From Nocardia brasiliensis ATCC 700358 (GTDB taxonomy: Bacteria > Actinomycetota > Actinomycetes > Mycobacteriales > Mycobacteriaceae): a DNA stretch of 64,000 nt. Positions 26,485 through 34,337 of this stretch are shown here, one piece after another. Location: assembly GCF_000250675.2 (NCBI RefSeq), contig NC_018681.1, forward strand, positions 3,968,001-4,032,000, written 5' to 3'. Under the pieces are notes generated by a model. That model was not told the origin of the DNA, ran no database searches, and worked only from the letters and a program-made list of their open reading frames with translations. The position numbers and the translations under genes are program-made. The first letter of the stretch is position 1. The number at the start of each line of letters is the position of its first letter.

Positions 26485-26496
26485 CCGGCCCCACGC

Positions 26497-26967
26497 TCAG
26501 CTGACGGCCTTGCGCACCAGCGCGCCCAGCATCGCCTCGTCCTCGGCGGTCAGCTCGGTGATCGCGAAGGAACTCGCCCACATGGTGCCCTCGTCGAGGT
26601 GCGCCGGATCGCTGAACGCGAAGGTCGAGTAGCGGGTCTTGAACTTCGCCGCGGGCTGGAAATGGCAGACGACCTTGCCGTCCGCGGCGTACGCGGGCAT
26701 GCCGTACCAGAGCCGCGGCGTGAGCGCGGGCGCGTTGGCCTTGACGAGCGCGTGCACTCGTTCGGCCGTCGCCCGGTCCGCGTCCGGCATCTCCGCGATC
26801 TTGGCGAGCACTTCGGCTTCGCCGTCCGCCTTGGCCCCGCGAGAGGTGCGCCGGGCAGCCGACTTCAATTCCTTGGCGCGCTGCTTCATCGCGTCGCGTT
26901 CCTCGGCGGTGAAACCCTCGTAGGACTTGGTGGCGGGGGCGGTGACCTGGGCGGTGGTGGTGCTCAT
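26497..26967 (-). CDS. DUF1801-domain protein
   Basis: A 156-residue cytosolic protein. The N-terminal 55 residues are Lys/Ala-rich and may be a flexible lead (YEGFTAEERDAMKQRAKELK). The rest is a DUF1801/YdhG-like domain: VHALVKANAPALTPRLWYGM, then PAYAADGKVVCHFQPAAKFK and the STFAFSDPAHLDEG segment. Members are sometimes called frataxin-like iron chaperones, but function is unproven. The ribosome site AGGAGGAAC before 26967 is strong, and the upstream 109 bases contain the palindrome ACTGATCAGT (27041-27050), of unknown meaning. Confidence 0.85.
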   Translation of the reverse strand: MSTTTAQVTAPATKSYEGFTAEERDAMKQRAKELKSAARRTSRGAKADGEAEVLAKIAEMPDADRATAERVHALVKANAPALTPRLWYGMPAYAADGKVVCHFQPAAKFKTRYSTFAFSDPAHLDEGTMWASSFAITELTAEDEAMLGALVRKAVS

Positions 26968-27076
26968 CGGATGTTCCTCCTGATCGGTGTTGCGTTGTTT
27001 CCCATGCTATGAAGCAGGCACTGGGCAACGCTTCTCGAAAACTGATCAGTCGCAGCGCATCCGATGAGCAGCCGGT

Positions 27077-29014
27077 TCACCCGCGTTCGTAGACGCTCGC
27101 GTCGTCGAGCATCGCGGCCCGCAGCATCGACTCCGGCACGCCCAGGCCTTCGATGAGGGTGAGCGCGTCGGGCCGCAACCGGTCGACGAGCTCGTTGACC
27201 CCGCGGCGCACGCCCTTGGCCCGCTCGACGGACATGAAGCGATGCATGATGTACCAGGCGGAGTTCTCCTCCAGCGTCGAGTAGACGAAGAGGTCGCATA
27301 CCGTTTCGGCGAGAGTGCGCGCGTCGGGATCGTGGATATCCTCGATGCCTTCGATGAACGCTTCCAGAACGAGCCGATCGATGTGTGCGGTGCCCGCCGC
27401 GAGGATGTGGTCCTGCGCGTTGTTGAAGGCCTCGAACGGGCTGGTGTCCTCGGCGCGGGCGCGCAGGCGGTGACCGGCGGTGCGCACCAGGTAGTCCTCG
27501 CGGTCGGCGAAGAGTTGCAGCTGCACCGCGCGGCGGGACAGGTCGCCGTCGTCGACCGTATCGTCGGAGCCGTCGCGCAGGGTCTGGATCAGCTGACGTA
27601 CGCCCGAGCGCTTGCGCACCTCGTCGCGCGCCATGGTGGCGGCGAATTTGACCCAGCCGAGCGCGTCGAGGTCGCGGATCTCGTCGGAGTACGCGGTGAG
27701 CAGTTCCTTGGCGACCAGCTGGGTGAGCACCACGTTGTCGCCTTCGAAGGTGGTGAACACGTCGGTGTCGGCCTTCAGCGTGACGAGCCGGTTCTCGGTC
27801 AAATAGCCTGCACCGCCGCAGGCTTCGCGGCATTCCTGGATGGCGCGGGTGGCGTGCCTGGTCTGCGCGACCTTCAGGCCCGCGGCGCGCTTCTCCAGCG
27901 CGCGCTGCGAGCTGGGGTTGAGGTCCTGCCCGGTCTGCACCAGGTGCATGCGGCGGACGAGGTCGTTCTGCGCGAAGGCGAGCGCGTAGGACTTCGCGAC
28001 CAGCGGCAGCAACCGGCGCTGATGGCTGCGGTAATCGAGCAGCACGGTTTCCTGGCCGCTGTCCGGATCGGAGAACTGCCTGCGCTTTTCCGCGTAGCGC
28101 ACGGCGATGCTCAGCCCCACCCGCGCACCGGCCGCGGCGGCGCCGCCCACGCTGACCCGCCCGCGCACCAGCGTGCCGAGCGTGGTGAAGAAGCGGCGGC
28201 TCGGATTCTCGATCTCGGAGCTGTAGGTACCGTCCGGTGCGACGTCGGCGTAGCGGTTGAGCAGGTTCTCGCGCGGCACCCGCACGTGGTCGAACACGAT
28301 GCGGCCGTTGTCGACACCGGGCAACCCGCCCTTGAGGCCGTCGTCGAGGGTGGTCACGCCGGGCAGGTCCGCGCCCGCCTCGTCCCGGATCGGCACCAGC
28401 AGACAGTGCACGCCCTGGTTCTTGCCCTGCGTGATGAGCTGCGCGAAAACCGCTGCCATCCGCGCGTGTTCGGCCGCGCCGCCGATGTAGTCCTTGCGCG
28501 CCGACGGGGTGGGCGAGTGCACCACGAACTCTTGGGTCTCGGGATCGTAGGTCGCGGTGGTCTCGAGGTTGGCGACGTCGCTGCCGTGCCCGGATTCGGT
28601 CATCGCGAAACAGCCGAGCAGATCCAGCGAGAGCAGTCGCTTGATGTACTCGCGGTGGCGCTCGGTGCCGAGGTTCTCCACCGCGCCGCCGAACAATCCC
28701 CACTGCACACCGGCTTTCACCCACAGCGACAGATCCGCGTAGGCGAGCATCTCGAGTCCGGTGACCGCGGCGCCCGGTTCGCTGGTGCCGCCGTTCTCCC
28801 GGCGGAAGCCGCGCTCGGCGTAGCCCATCGTCGCGATGGCCCGCATCTGCTCGAGCACCCGGGCCCGCGCCGCCTTGTAGTCGAGGTAGGAATCTCCGGC
28901 GAATTTGTCGTCCGCGAGCTGGACGCGAGCCTGCTCCCGGATCTCGCCCCACGGTCCGTCGAGCGCTGCGCGTAGGTGATCTGCCGTCGTTGCGGTGCCG
29001 GTGCCGGTAGTCAT
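27077..29014 (-). CDS. Acyl-CoA oxidase/dehydrogenase family protein
   Basis: A 645-residue flavoprotein of the acyl-CoA oxidase type (longer than the roughly 380-residue dehydrogenases). It contains CFAMTESGHGSDVANLETTATY, the FAD/acyl binding strand, RRQFSDPDSGQETVLLDYRSHQ, the ECREACGGAGYLTENR loop, and TTFEGDNVVLTQL with the expected catalytic Glu. It would oxidise acyl-CoA to the 2,3-enoyl form in beta-oxidation, with electrons going to oxygen or an acceptor. It is divergent from a TetR gene; two direct operator copies lie between them. Chain length preference cannot be read. Confidence 0.88.
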   Translation of the reverse strand: MTTGTGTATTADHLRAALDGPWGEIREQARVQLADDKFAGDSYLDYKAARARVLEQMRAIATMGYAERGFRRENGGTSEPGAAVTGLEMLAYADLSLWVKAGVQWGLFGGAVENLGTERHREYIKRLLSLDLLGCFAMTESGHGSDVANLETTATYDPETQEFVVHSPTPSARKDYIGGAAEHARMAAVFAQLITQGKNQGVHCLLVPIRDEAGADLPGVTTLDDGLKGGLPGVDNGRIVFDHVRVPRENLLNRYADVAPDGTYSSEIENPSRRFFTTLGTLVRGRVSVGGAAAAGARVGLSIAVRYAEKRRQFSDPDSGQETVLLDYRSHQRRLLPLVAKSYALAFAQNDLVRRMHLVQTGQDLNPSSQRALEKRAAGLKVAQTRHATRAIQECREACGGAGYLTENRLVTLKADTDVFTTFEGDNVVLTQLVAKELLTAYSDEIRDLDALGWVKFAATMARDEVRKRSGVRQLIQTLRDGSDDTVDDGDLSRRAVQLQLFADREDYLVRTAGHRLRARAEDTSPFEAFNNAQDHILAAGTAHIDRLVLEAFIEGIEDIHDPDARTLAETVCDLFVYSTLEENSAWYIMHRFMSVERAKGVRRGVNELVDRLRPDALTLIEGLGVPESMLRAAMLDDASVYERG

Positions 29015-29090
29015 AACTCGACATTAGCCCGATGTGGGCCGGGCAAACCGTGACTGTTGACACGACATTCCGGGCAGACTCTTGTGGTTG

Positions 29091-29107
29091 ATTGAACGCG
29101 TGTTTAG
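29091..29107. promoter_or_regulatory. TetR operator, copy A
   Basis: ATTGAACGCGTGTTTAG, an imperfect palindrome (TGAAC and GTGTTTA halves). The same sequence, differing at three bases, recurs exactly 20 bases downstream. It lies upstream of a possible -10 TAGTAT (29105-29110) of the TetR gene. Confidence 0.7.
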
Positions 29108-29110
29108 TAT

Positions 29111-29127
29111 ATTGAACATGTGTTTAA
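29111..29127. promoter_or_regulatory. TetR operator, copy B, covering the TetR start codon
   Basis: ATTGAACATGTGTTTAA repeats copy A at a 20-base phase, two helical turns. It overlaps the GTG start (29120) of the TetR gene, consistent with autorepression and a leaderless or nearly leaderless message. Confidence 0.7.
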
Positions 29128-29773
29128 CGAACAGTCCCTATCGCAAGGACCCGCCACGGATCTGACCACCGCGGCCCGAATACGCGACGCCGCGATCGAG
29201 GTCTTCGGCGACCAGGGCTTCCAGGTCGGAGTGCGAGCCATCGCGAAGGCGGCGGGCGTGTCACCGGGCCTGGTGAACCATCACTTCGGCTCGAAGGACG
29301 GTCTGCGCGCCGCCTGTGACGCGCGGGTGCAGCAGCTGATTCGCGACAAGAAGGTCCAGACGATCACCGCGGGCAGCGTCGCGAAGGGCATGTTGGCCGC
29401 CCTCGCCGAGATCGAGGAGTACGCGCCGCTGGTCGCCTACATGGTCCGCAGCCTGCAGGCCGGAGGCCCGATGGCGAGGTCGCTGTTCGAGCACATGGTC
29501 GAGGACGCCGAGGTCTACATCCAGCAGGGCGTCGAGGCGGGCGCGATCAAGCCGAGCCGCGATCCCGCGGCGCGGGCCAGGTATCTGATGACGCTCAATG
29601 TCGGCGCGACGCTGCTCTGGATGCAGATGCACCAGGAGCCCGGCGAAAAGCTCGATTTCCGTAAGGCCATTCGTGAGCTGACCGAAGAGCTCACCCCTCC
29701 GGCCCTGGAGTTCTACACCCAGGGCATTCTCACCGACCCCACGCTTTTGGACACCTTCACCAAGGAGCATTGA
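29120..29773 (+). CDS. TetR-family regulator of an ABC exporter operon
   Basis: A 217-residue regulator. TTAARIRDAAIEVFGDQGFQ and IAKAAGVSPGLVNHHFGSKDGL form the DNA-binding domain. The GTG at 29120 is the only sensible start upstream of this domain. The gene is followed by the ATPase gene with TGATG overlap and ends with AAGGAG, the ribosome site of that gene, so it heads a three-gene operon. Two direct copies of ATTGAAC-N2-GTGTTTA lie at its start and in the gap to the divergent acyl-CoA oxidase gene; it probably controls both directions. Confidence 0.88.
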   Translation: MFNEQSLSQGPATDLTTAARIRDAAIEVFGDQGFQVGVRAIAKAAGVSPGLVNHHFGSKDGLRAACDARVQQLIRDKKVQTITAGSVAKGMLAALAEIEEYAPLVAYMVRSLQAGGPMARSLFEHMVEDAEVYIQQGVEAGAIKPSRDPAARARYLMTLNVGATLLWMQMHQEPGEKLDFRKAIRELTEELTPPALEFYTQGILTDPTLLDTFTKEH

Positions 29774-30708
29774 TGTCCGAGGTCATTCAAATCGCTGATC
29801 TCCGTAAGACGTTCGGCCATGTGGCCGCGCTCGACGGCTTGGATCTCACCGTCAGAGAAGGAGAGATCCACGGCTTCCTCGGCCCGAACGGCGCGGGCAA
29901 GTCGACCACCATCCGGGTGCTGCTCGGCATTCTGCGCGCCACCGCCGGGCGCGCCGAGCTGCTCGGCCGCGACCCGTGGGCCGATGCGGTCGCCCTGCAT
30001 CACGAATTAGCCTATGTGCCAGGCGATGTCACGCTCTGGCCGTCGCTGTCCGGCGGCGAGACCATCGACCTGCTCGCCCGCATGCGCGGCGGTATCAACG
30101 CCGAACGCCGCGAGGAGCTGATCCAGCGCTTCGACCTGGACCCCCGCAAGAAGGCGCGCACCTACTCCAAAGGCAACCGGCAGAAGGTCGCGCTGATCTC
30201 CGCGCTCGCCTCGGATGTGCGCCTGTTGCTGCTGGACGAGCCGACCTCCGGCCTGGATCCGTTGATGGAACAGGTCTTTCGCGAATGCGTGCAGGAGGCC
30301 AAGGACCGCGGCACCACGGTGCTGCTGTCCAGTCACATCCTCTCCGAGGTCGAAGTGCTCTGCGACCGGGTGACCATCATCCGTTCGGGGCGGACCGTGG
30401 AGAGCGGCACGCTCTCGCAGATGCGGCATCTGTCGCGGACTTCGATCACGGCCGAATTGGTCGGCGACCCGGGTGATCTCGATCGGCTGCCCGGCGTCGG
30501 TGATATCCAGTGGGACGGAAAGACCTTGCGCTGTCAGGTCGACGGTGAGCATCTCGGCGAACTGATCCGGGTGCTGGGCGATACCGGCGTGCGCAGCCTG
30601 ACCAGCGCTCCGCCGACGCTCGAGGAACTGTTTCTGCGCCACTATCACGTCGGCGCCGACGACTCGGCAGCCGACCCGGCACAGAGCGGGGAGAAGGTGC
30701 GGGCATGA
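29773..30708 (+). CDS. ABC transporter ATP-binding protein
   Basis: A 311-residue ATPase of the drug/antibiotic exporter type. Walker A GPNGAGKST is at about residues 37-45, the signature motif is degenerate (YSKGNRQKVAL in place of LSGGQ), Walker B is LLLLDEPTSGLDP, and the switch His is SSHILSEVE. The C-terminal extension (about residues 220-300) fits DrrA-like ATPases. The ATG at 29773 overlaps the TetR stop by one base and follows AAGGAG. The permease starts at 30705 with ATGA overlap. Couples ATP hydrolysis to export by that permease; substrate unknown. Confidence 0.93.
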   Translation: MSEVIQIADLRKTFGHVAALDGLDLTVREGEIHGFLGPNGAGKSTTIRVLLGILRATAGRAELLGRDPWADAVALHHELAYVPGDVTLWPSLSGGETIDLLARMRGGINAERREELIQRFDLDPRKKARTYSKGNRQKVALISALASDVRLLLLDEPTSGLDPLMEQVFRECVQEAKDRGTTVLLSSHILSEVEVLCDRVTIIRSGRTVESGTLSQMRHLSRTSITAELVGDPGDLDRLPGVGDIQWDGKTLRCQVDGEHLGELIRVLGDTGVRSLTSAPPTLEELFLRHYHVGADDSAADPAQSGEKVRA

Positions 30709-32339
30709 CGACCGTTGCCGCGGGCAGGCACTACGCCGCCCCCGCCGCGCGTGGCTCGGCCGACTTCGCCGGCACCGGCCAATTGCTGCGGTTGTACCTG
30801 CGCCGTGATCGAATCGTCTTGCCGCTGTGGGTGATCGCGTTCGGCATGCTGCCCGCGTTCTATGTCTCGGCGACCAAAGGCGTCTACTCCTCGGCCGCCG
30901 ACCTGGCGAACTACGCGAAGACGATCACCGACAGCCCCGCGCTGATCGCCATGTACGGTCCGGTGTTCAGCACGGAGCCCGGCTCGATGTACCTGTGGAA
31001 GGCCGGTCCGTTCTTCGCGATGATCGCGATCGCCACCGTCCTCACCGTCATCCGGCATACCCGGGTCGAAGAGGAAACCGGACGGGCAGAACTGGTGGGC
31101 GCGACCAGTATCGGGCGTTACGCCGGCCTGTCCGCCGCGCTGGTGCTGACCACCGCGGGCTGTGTGCTGGTCGGAATCATCGCTGCCGCAATGTTGTACA
31201 GCAACGATCTGCCGATCGCGGGCTCGGTGGCCTACGCGGCGACGCTGGCCGGTTCCGGGCTCGCCTGGGCCGGCGTGGCCGCCGCGGCCGCGCAGGTGAG
31301 TACCAGCTCGCGGATCGCGCGGGGGATCGCCCTCGGCGCACTCGCCGCGGCGTACGCGCTACGTGCCATCGGCGATGCGGGAAACGGTGTGCTGTCCTGG
31401 TTTTCGCCGCTGGGATGGTGCATCCAGATGCGCGCGTTCGCACAGGAACGCTGGTGGGTGCTCATTCCGCTGCTGCTGCTCGCGGTGCTCACCGTGGCGG
31501 CCGCGTATCTGCTGCTGAGTCGCCGCGATACCGGCTCGGGGCTGGTCGCGGAGCGGCCCGGGCCGCCGAGCGCCGCACCGTCGCTGGCCGGCCCACTCGG
31601 CCTGGCCTGGCGGCTGCAGCGCGGGTCGATGGTGTTCTGGGCCATCGGGTTCCTGCTGTACGGGTTGCTGATGGGCGGTGCGATCAAGAGCGTCGGGGAC
31701 ATGCTCGGCGACAACGACACCGTGCACGACGCGATCACCCGGATGGGTGGTTCGACCATGCTGCAGGATTCGTTCGTCACGCTGGCGCTCACGTTGCTCG
31801 CAGCCGGCGCCGCGGCCTACTCGCTCTCGGCCACGCTGCGGCTGCACGACGAGGAATCCAGTCAGCGGGTCGAGTCCACCCTCGCCGGTGCGGTCGGCCG
31901 CGAGCGATACGCTTTGAGCCACATCGCTTTCGCGCTGCTCGGTCCGGTGCTGCTCCTGTCCGTGGCCGGTCTCGCGATCGGGGTGGTGTACGGGGCAACG
32001 GACGGTGATCTGCTCGGCAAGGTGGCCGATACGCTGGGCGCGGCGCTCGTCCAGGTGCCTGCGGTGTGGGTGTGCACCGGCATCGCGGTGGCGCTGTACG
32101 GCTTCGCGCCGCGCTTCACTCCGGTGGCCTGGGGTGTGCTCAGCGTCCTGGTCGTCATCTTCTTCGTCGGCTCGCTCGACGGGCTGCCGCAATGGGTGGT
32201 GGATCTGGTGCCGTTCGTGCATCCGCCGAAACTGCCCGGCGCGCCGTTCGAGATCGCGCCCGTGCTCTGGCTGCTGGGCATCGCGGCCGCGCTGCTCGCG
32301 GCGGGCCTGCTCGCCTTCCGCCGCCGCGACCTGCGCTGA
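30705..32339 (+). CDS. ABC-2-type exporter permease (TetronasinB/polyketide-exporter like)
   Basis: A 544-residue membrane protein with about 12 hydrophobic segments in two halves, like permeases annotated as exporters of polyketide antibiotics. Typical pieces are LYLRRDRIVLPLWVIAFGML at the start and LRLHDEESSQRVESTLAGAV in the second half; the first half has RHTRVEEETGRAELVGATSI, the repeated family motif. It overlaps the ATPase gene by four bases. The transported compound is not identifiable. A long palindromic element lies in the 236-base gap after its stop. Confidence 0.9.
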   Translation: MTTVAAGRHYAAPAARGSADFAGTGQLLRLYLRRDRIVLPLWVIAFGMLPAFYVSATKGVYSSAADLANYAKTITDSPALIAMYGPVFSTEPGSMYLWKAGPFFAMIAIATVLTVIRHTRVEEETGRAELVGATSIGRYAGLSAALVLTTAGCVLVGIIAAAMLYSNDLPIAGSVAYAATLAGSGLAWAGVAAAAAQVSTSSRIARGIALGALAAAYALRAIGDAGNGVLSWFSPLGWCIQMRAFAQERWWVLIPLLLLAVLTVAAAYLLLSRRDTGSGLVAERPGPPSAAPSLAGPLGLAWRLQRGSMVFWAIGFLLYGLLMGGAIKSVGDMLGDNDTVHDAITRMGGSTMLQDSFVTLALTLLAAGAAAYSLSATLRLHDEESSQRVESTLAGAVGRERYALSHIAFALLGPVLLLSVAGLAIGVVYGATDGDLLGKVADTLGAALVQVPAVWVCTGIAVALYGFAPRFTPVAWGVLSVLVVIFFVGSLDGLPQWVVDLVPFVHPPKLPGAPFEIAPVLWLLGIAAALLAAGLLAFRRRDLR

Positions 32340-32431
32340 ACCGGTGTGCCCGGCCCGCGCGGGAGGTCCGCGCGGGCCGAGCATCCCCACGAGCGCTCCG
32401 AAGCCGGTGCGCGCGCCCGAGCTAGTAACGA

Positions 32432-32509
32432 TTCGCGCACGCCTTCCGCGTTCCTGCACCCGCTGTGGACTGGCACAGCGGGTGTGGGAACGCGGAAGAC
32501 GTGCGCGAA
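32432..32509. repeat. 78-bp imperfect palindrome in a convergent gap (probable bidirectional terminator)
   Basis: Arms 32432-32467 and 32474-32509 pair at 33 of 36 positions (two G-T pairs and one mismatch excluded) around a 6-base loop, GACTGG. The inner 11 bases CACCCGCTGTG/CACAGCGGGTG are perfect. It lies between the permease and LLM oxidoreductase genes, which face each other. The outer arm sequence is shared with the element at 49663-49736. Confidence 0.85.
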
Positions 32510-32544
32510 ACGCGGAAGACGTGCGGGAACGCGGAAGGCGTGCG
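32486..32544. repeat. Three tandem copies of a ~20-bp unit
   Basis: Units at 32486-32505, 32506-32525 and 32526-32544 all contain GAACGCGGAAG-R-CGTGCG (the second reads GAAACGCGGAAG). The reverse complement of the third copy is present exactly at 32436-32454, the outer arm of the palindrome, so the arm could pair with any of three partners. Confidence 0.8.
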
Positions 32545-32575
32545 GCTGATCAGAGGGCGTGCACCGTCCCAGTGC

Positions 32576-33421
32576 TCACCCGATCCCGAGCTTTCCCGCA
32601 AGCCGCGCCAGGTAGGCCTGCACTTCCTCGGGTGAACGATCCGGCATGCCGAAAACGACTTCGGTGACGCCGAAGTCGGCCCACTGCGCCAACTGCTCCG
32701 CGTTGTGGCGGCCCGCGAGGGCGACGATCTCGGGGTTACCCGCGCGCTCGTGTTCGCGCCAGACCCGCTGCAACAGTGCGATTTTGGAGTCCAGCCCGTC
32801 CTCGGTGGGCGTGGTGATCCACCCGTCGGCGTGGTCGGCCAGCCAGCCGAAGGTCTTCTCCGTGCCCGCCGCGCCGAGCAGCACCGGGATGCGTTTCTGC
32901 ACCGGCTTGGGCCAGGACCAGCTCGCGCCGAACTGCACGAACTCGCCGGCGAAGCTGGCTTCTTCCTCGGTCCAGATGGCGCGCATCGCGTCCAGGTGTT
33001 CGCGCAGCACGGTCCGGCGCTTGTTCGGGGGGACGCCGTGATGGGCGAGTTCGTCGGTGTTCCAGCCGAATCCGACGCCGAGGCTGACGCGTCCGCCGGA
33101 AAGGTGGTCGAGCGAGGCGATGGTCTTCGCCAGGGTGATCGGATGATGTTCGGCGGGCAGCGCGACCGCTGTCGAGAGCCCGATCCGGCTGGTGACCGCG
33201 GCGACGGTGCCCAGCGCGACCCAGGGGTCGAGCGTGCGCAGGTAGCGATCGTCGGGCAGGCTCGCGTCACCCGTCCGCGGGTGCGCCGCGGCCCGCACCA
33301 CGGGAATGTGCGTGTGTTCCGGTACGTAGAAGGTATCGAAACCGACACCTTCGGCGGCCACCGCCGCCTCCGCGGGCGTGATGCCCCGATCGCTGGTGAA
33401 CAACACAATTCCGTACCGCAC
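32576..33421 (-). CDS. LLM-class F420-dependent oxidoreductase
   Basis: A 281-residue TIM-barrel enzyme of the luciferase-like family, predicted to use F420 (or FMN). MRYGIVLFTSDRGITPAEAA opens the barrel; DTFYVPEHTHIP, LSTAVALPAEHHPITLAKTI, and GGRVSLGVGFGWNTDELAHHG are family hallmarks. The last strand region has GVTEVVFGMPDRSPEEV. The GTG at 33421 follows GGGAG by 8 bases and gives the usual N-terminus; the frame is open upstream (ATG at 33436). A KstR-type palindrome lies 25 bases upstream of it, which hints at a role in sterol or related lipid catabolism. Substrate not known. Confidence 0.87.
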   Translation of the reverse strand: MRYGIVLFTSDRGITPAEAAVAAEGVGFDTFYVPEHTHIPVVRAAAHPRTGDASLPDDRYLRTLDPWVALGTVAAVTSRIGLSTAVALPAEHHPITLAKTIASLDHLSGGRVSLGVGFGWNTDELAHHGVPPNKRRTVLREHLDAMRAIWTEEEASFAGEFVQFGASWSWPKPVQKRIPVLLGAAGTEKTFGWLADHADGWITTPTEDGLDSKIALLQRVWREHERAGNPEIVALAGRHNAEQLAQWADFGVTEVVFGMPDRSPEEVQAYLARLAGKLGIG

Positions 33422-33445
33422 CGTACGCGCTCCCATCGCCGAAAC

Positions 33446-33459
33446 TAGAACAAGTTCTA
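33446..33459. promoter_or_regulatory. KstR-type operator
   Basis: TAGAACAAGTTCTA: 6-base perfect arms around AA, matching the KstR consensus T-N2-AAC-N2-GTT-N2-A at every fixed position. It lies immediately upstream of the LLM oxidoreductase start and 35 bases after the end of the SDR gene. Regulation by KstR is inferred; no kstR gene is in the window. Confidence 0.7.
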
Positions 33460-33493
33460 CCATCCTTTTCCGGCGCGCACCATGGGAACGGGG

Positions 33494-34258
33494 TCAGAGC
33501 AGGGTGCCGCCGGTGGCGTCGATGTACGAGCCGGTGACCCAACGGGCGTCGTCGGAGGCGAGGAAGGCGACCACGTCGGCGATATCGCCGACCTCGCCGA
33601 CCCGGTTGAACGCGGACCATTCGGCGAGTTCCGCGACGGCGGCGGGATCGGCGAAGACCGGCCCGCCGGTATCGGTCACGCCGGGCGCGACCGTGTTGAT
33701 CGTGATCCCGCGCGGCGCGACGTAGCGGGCCAATTGCACGGTGATCTGCTCGAGCGCGCCTTTGCTCATCGCGTCGCAGATCTGCGACGGGAAGGAGGTG
33801 CGGGTCAGGCCGGAGGAGATGTTGACGATCCGCCCGCCCTCGGGCATCAGCCGCAGCGCGCGCAGGGTCAGGTAGAACGGCGCTCGGGCGTTCACCGCGA
33901 TGGTGCGATCGAACAGTTCGGGTGTGACGTCTTCGGGTGTCGCGACCTCGAAGCCGGTATGCGCCGCGTTGTTGACCAGGATGTCGAGCGTCGGCGCGCC
34001 GGCGCGCACCCGTAGTTCCACCTCGAGCGCGGCGAACAGCTCCGGTATCGCCTCCGTGGTGGCGAGGTCGGCCTGGACCAAGAATGCGCAGCCGCCCGCG
34101 CTCTCGATCTGCCGCACGGTTTCCTTGCCCGCCACCTCATCGGCCGAGTAGTGCACCGCCACCAACGCGCCGTCCCGGGCGAGGCGGCGGGCGATCCCGC
34201 GCCCGATGCCGCGACTCGATCCGGTGACCAGGGCGGCTTTGCCCTGCAGCTTGCTCAT
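33494..34258 (-). CDS. Short-chain dehydrogenase/reductase with altered catalytic Tyr
   Basis: A 254-residue classical SDR. The cofactor loop TGSSRGIGRGIA with Asn/Arg-type specificity, the NNAAH motif and the catalytic Ser in IVNISSGLTR are all present. The usual Tyr-x3-Lys pair reads DAMSK: a GAC codon stands where Tyr (TAC) is expected, so the proton donor seems lost, although the Lys is kept. The end, VAFLASDDARWVTGSYIDATGG, is normal. A single-base substitution, a special subfamily, or an inactive protein are possible. A perfect palindrome at 34276-34294 lies 17 bases upstream. Substrate unknown. Confidence 0.88.
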   Translation of the reverse strand: MSKLQGKAALVTGSSRGIGRGIARRLARDGALVAVHYSADEVAGKETVRQIESAGGCAFLVQADLATTEAIPELFAALEVELRVRAGAPTLDILVNNAAHTGFEVATPEDVTPELFDRTIAVNARAPFYLTLRALRLMPEGGRIVNISSGLTRTSFPSQICDAMSKGALEQITVQLARYVAPRGITINTVAPGVTDTGGPVFADPAAVAELAEWSAFNRVGEVGDIADVVAFLASDDARWVTGSYIDATGGTLL

Positions 34259-34275
34259 GTGATCCCCTCGGATGA

Positions 34276-34294
34276 CTACTACCGTTGGTAGTAG
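34276..34294. promoter_or_regulatory. TetR-type operator upstream of the SDR gene
   Basis: CTACTACC-GTT-GGTAGTAG: perfect 8-base arms with a 3-base spacer, 17 bases before the SDR start codon. No TetR gene is adjacent, so the regulator is encoded elsewhere or is one of the other TetR proteins of the window. Confidence 0.72.
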
Positions 34295-34337
34295 AGATTA
34301 GCCGGATTTGTCCGGTGTGCAATCCCTTCGGGCGGAA

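Noticed and set aside
27041..27050. ACTGATCAGT palindrome near the DUF1801 gene as an operator
   Set aside because: Ten bases centred on a common GATC site, not repeated and far from any regulator; left as a remark only.
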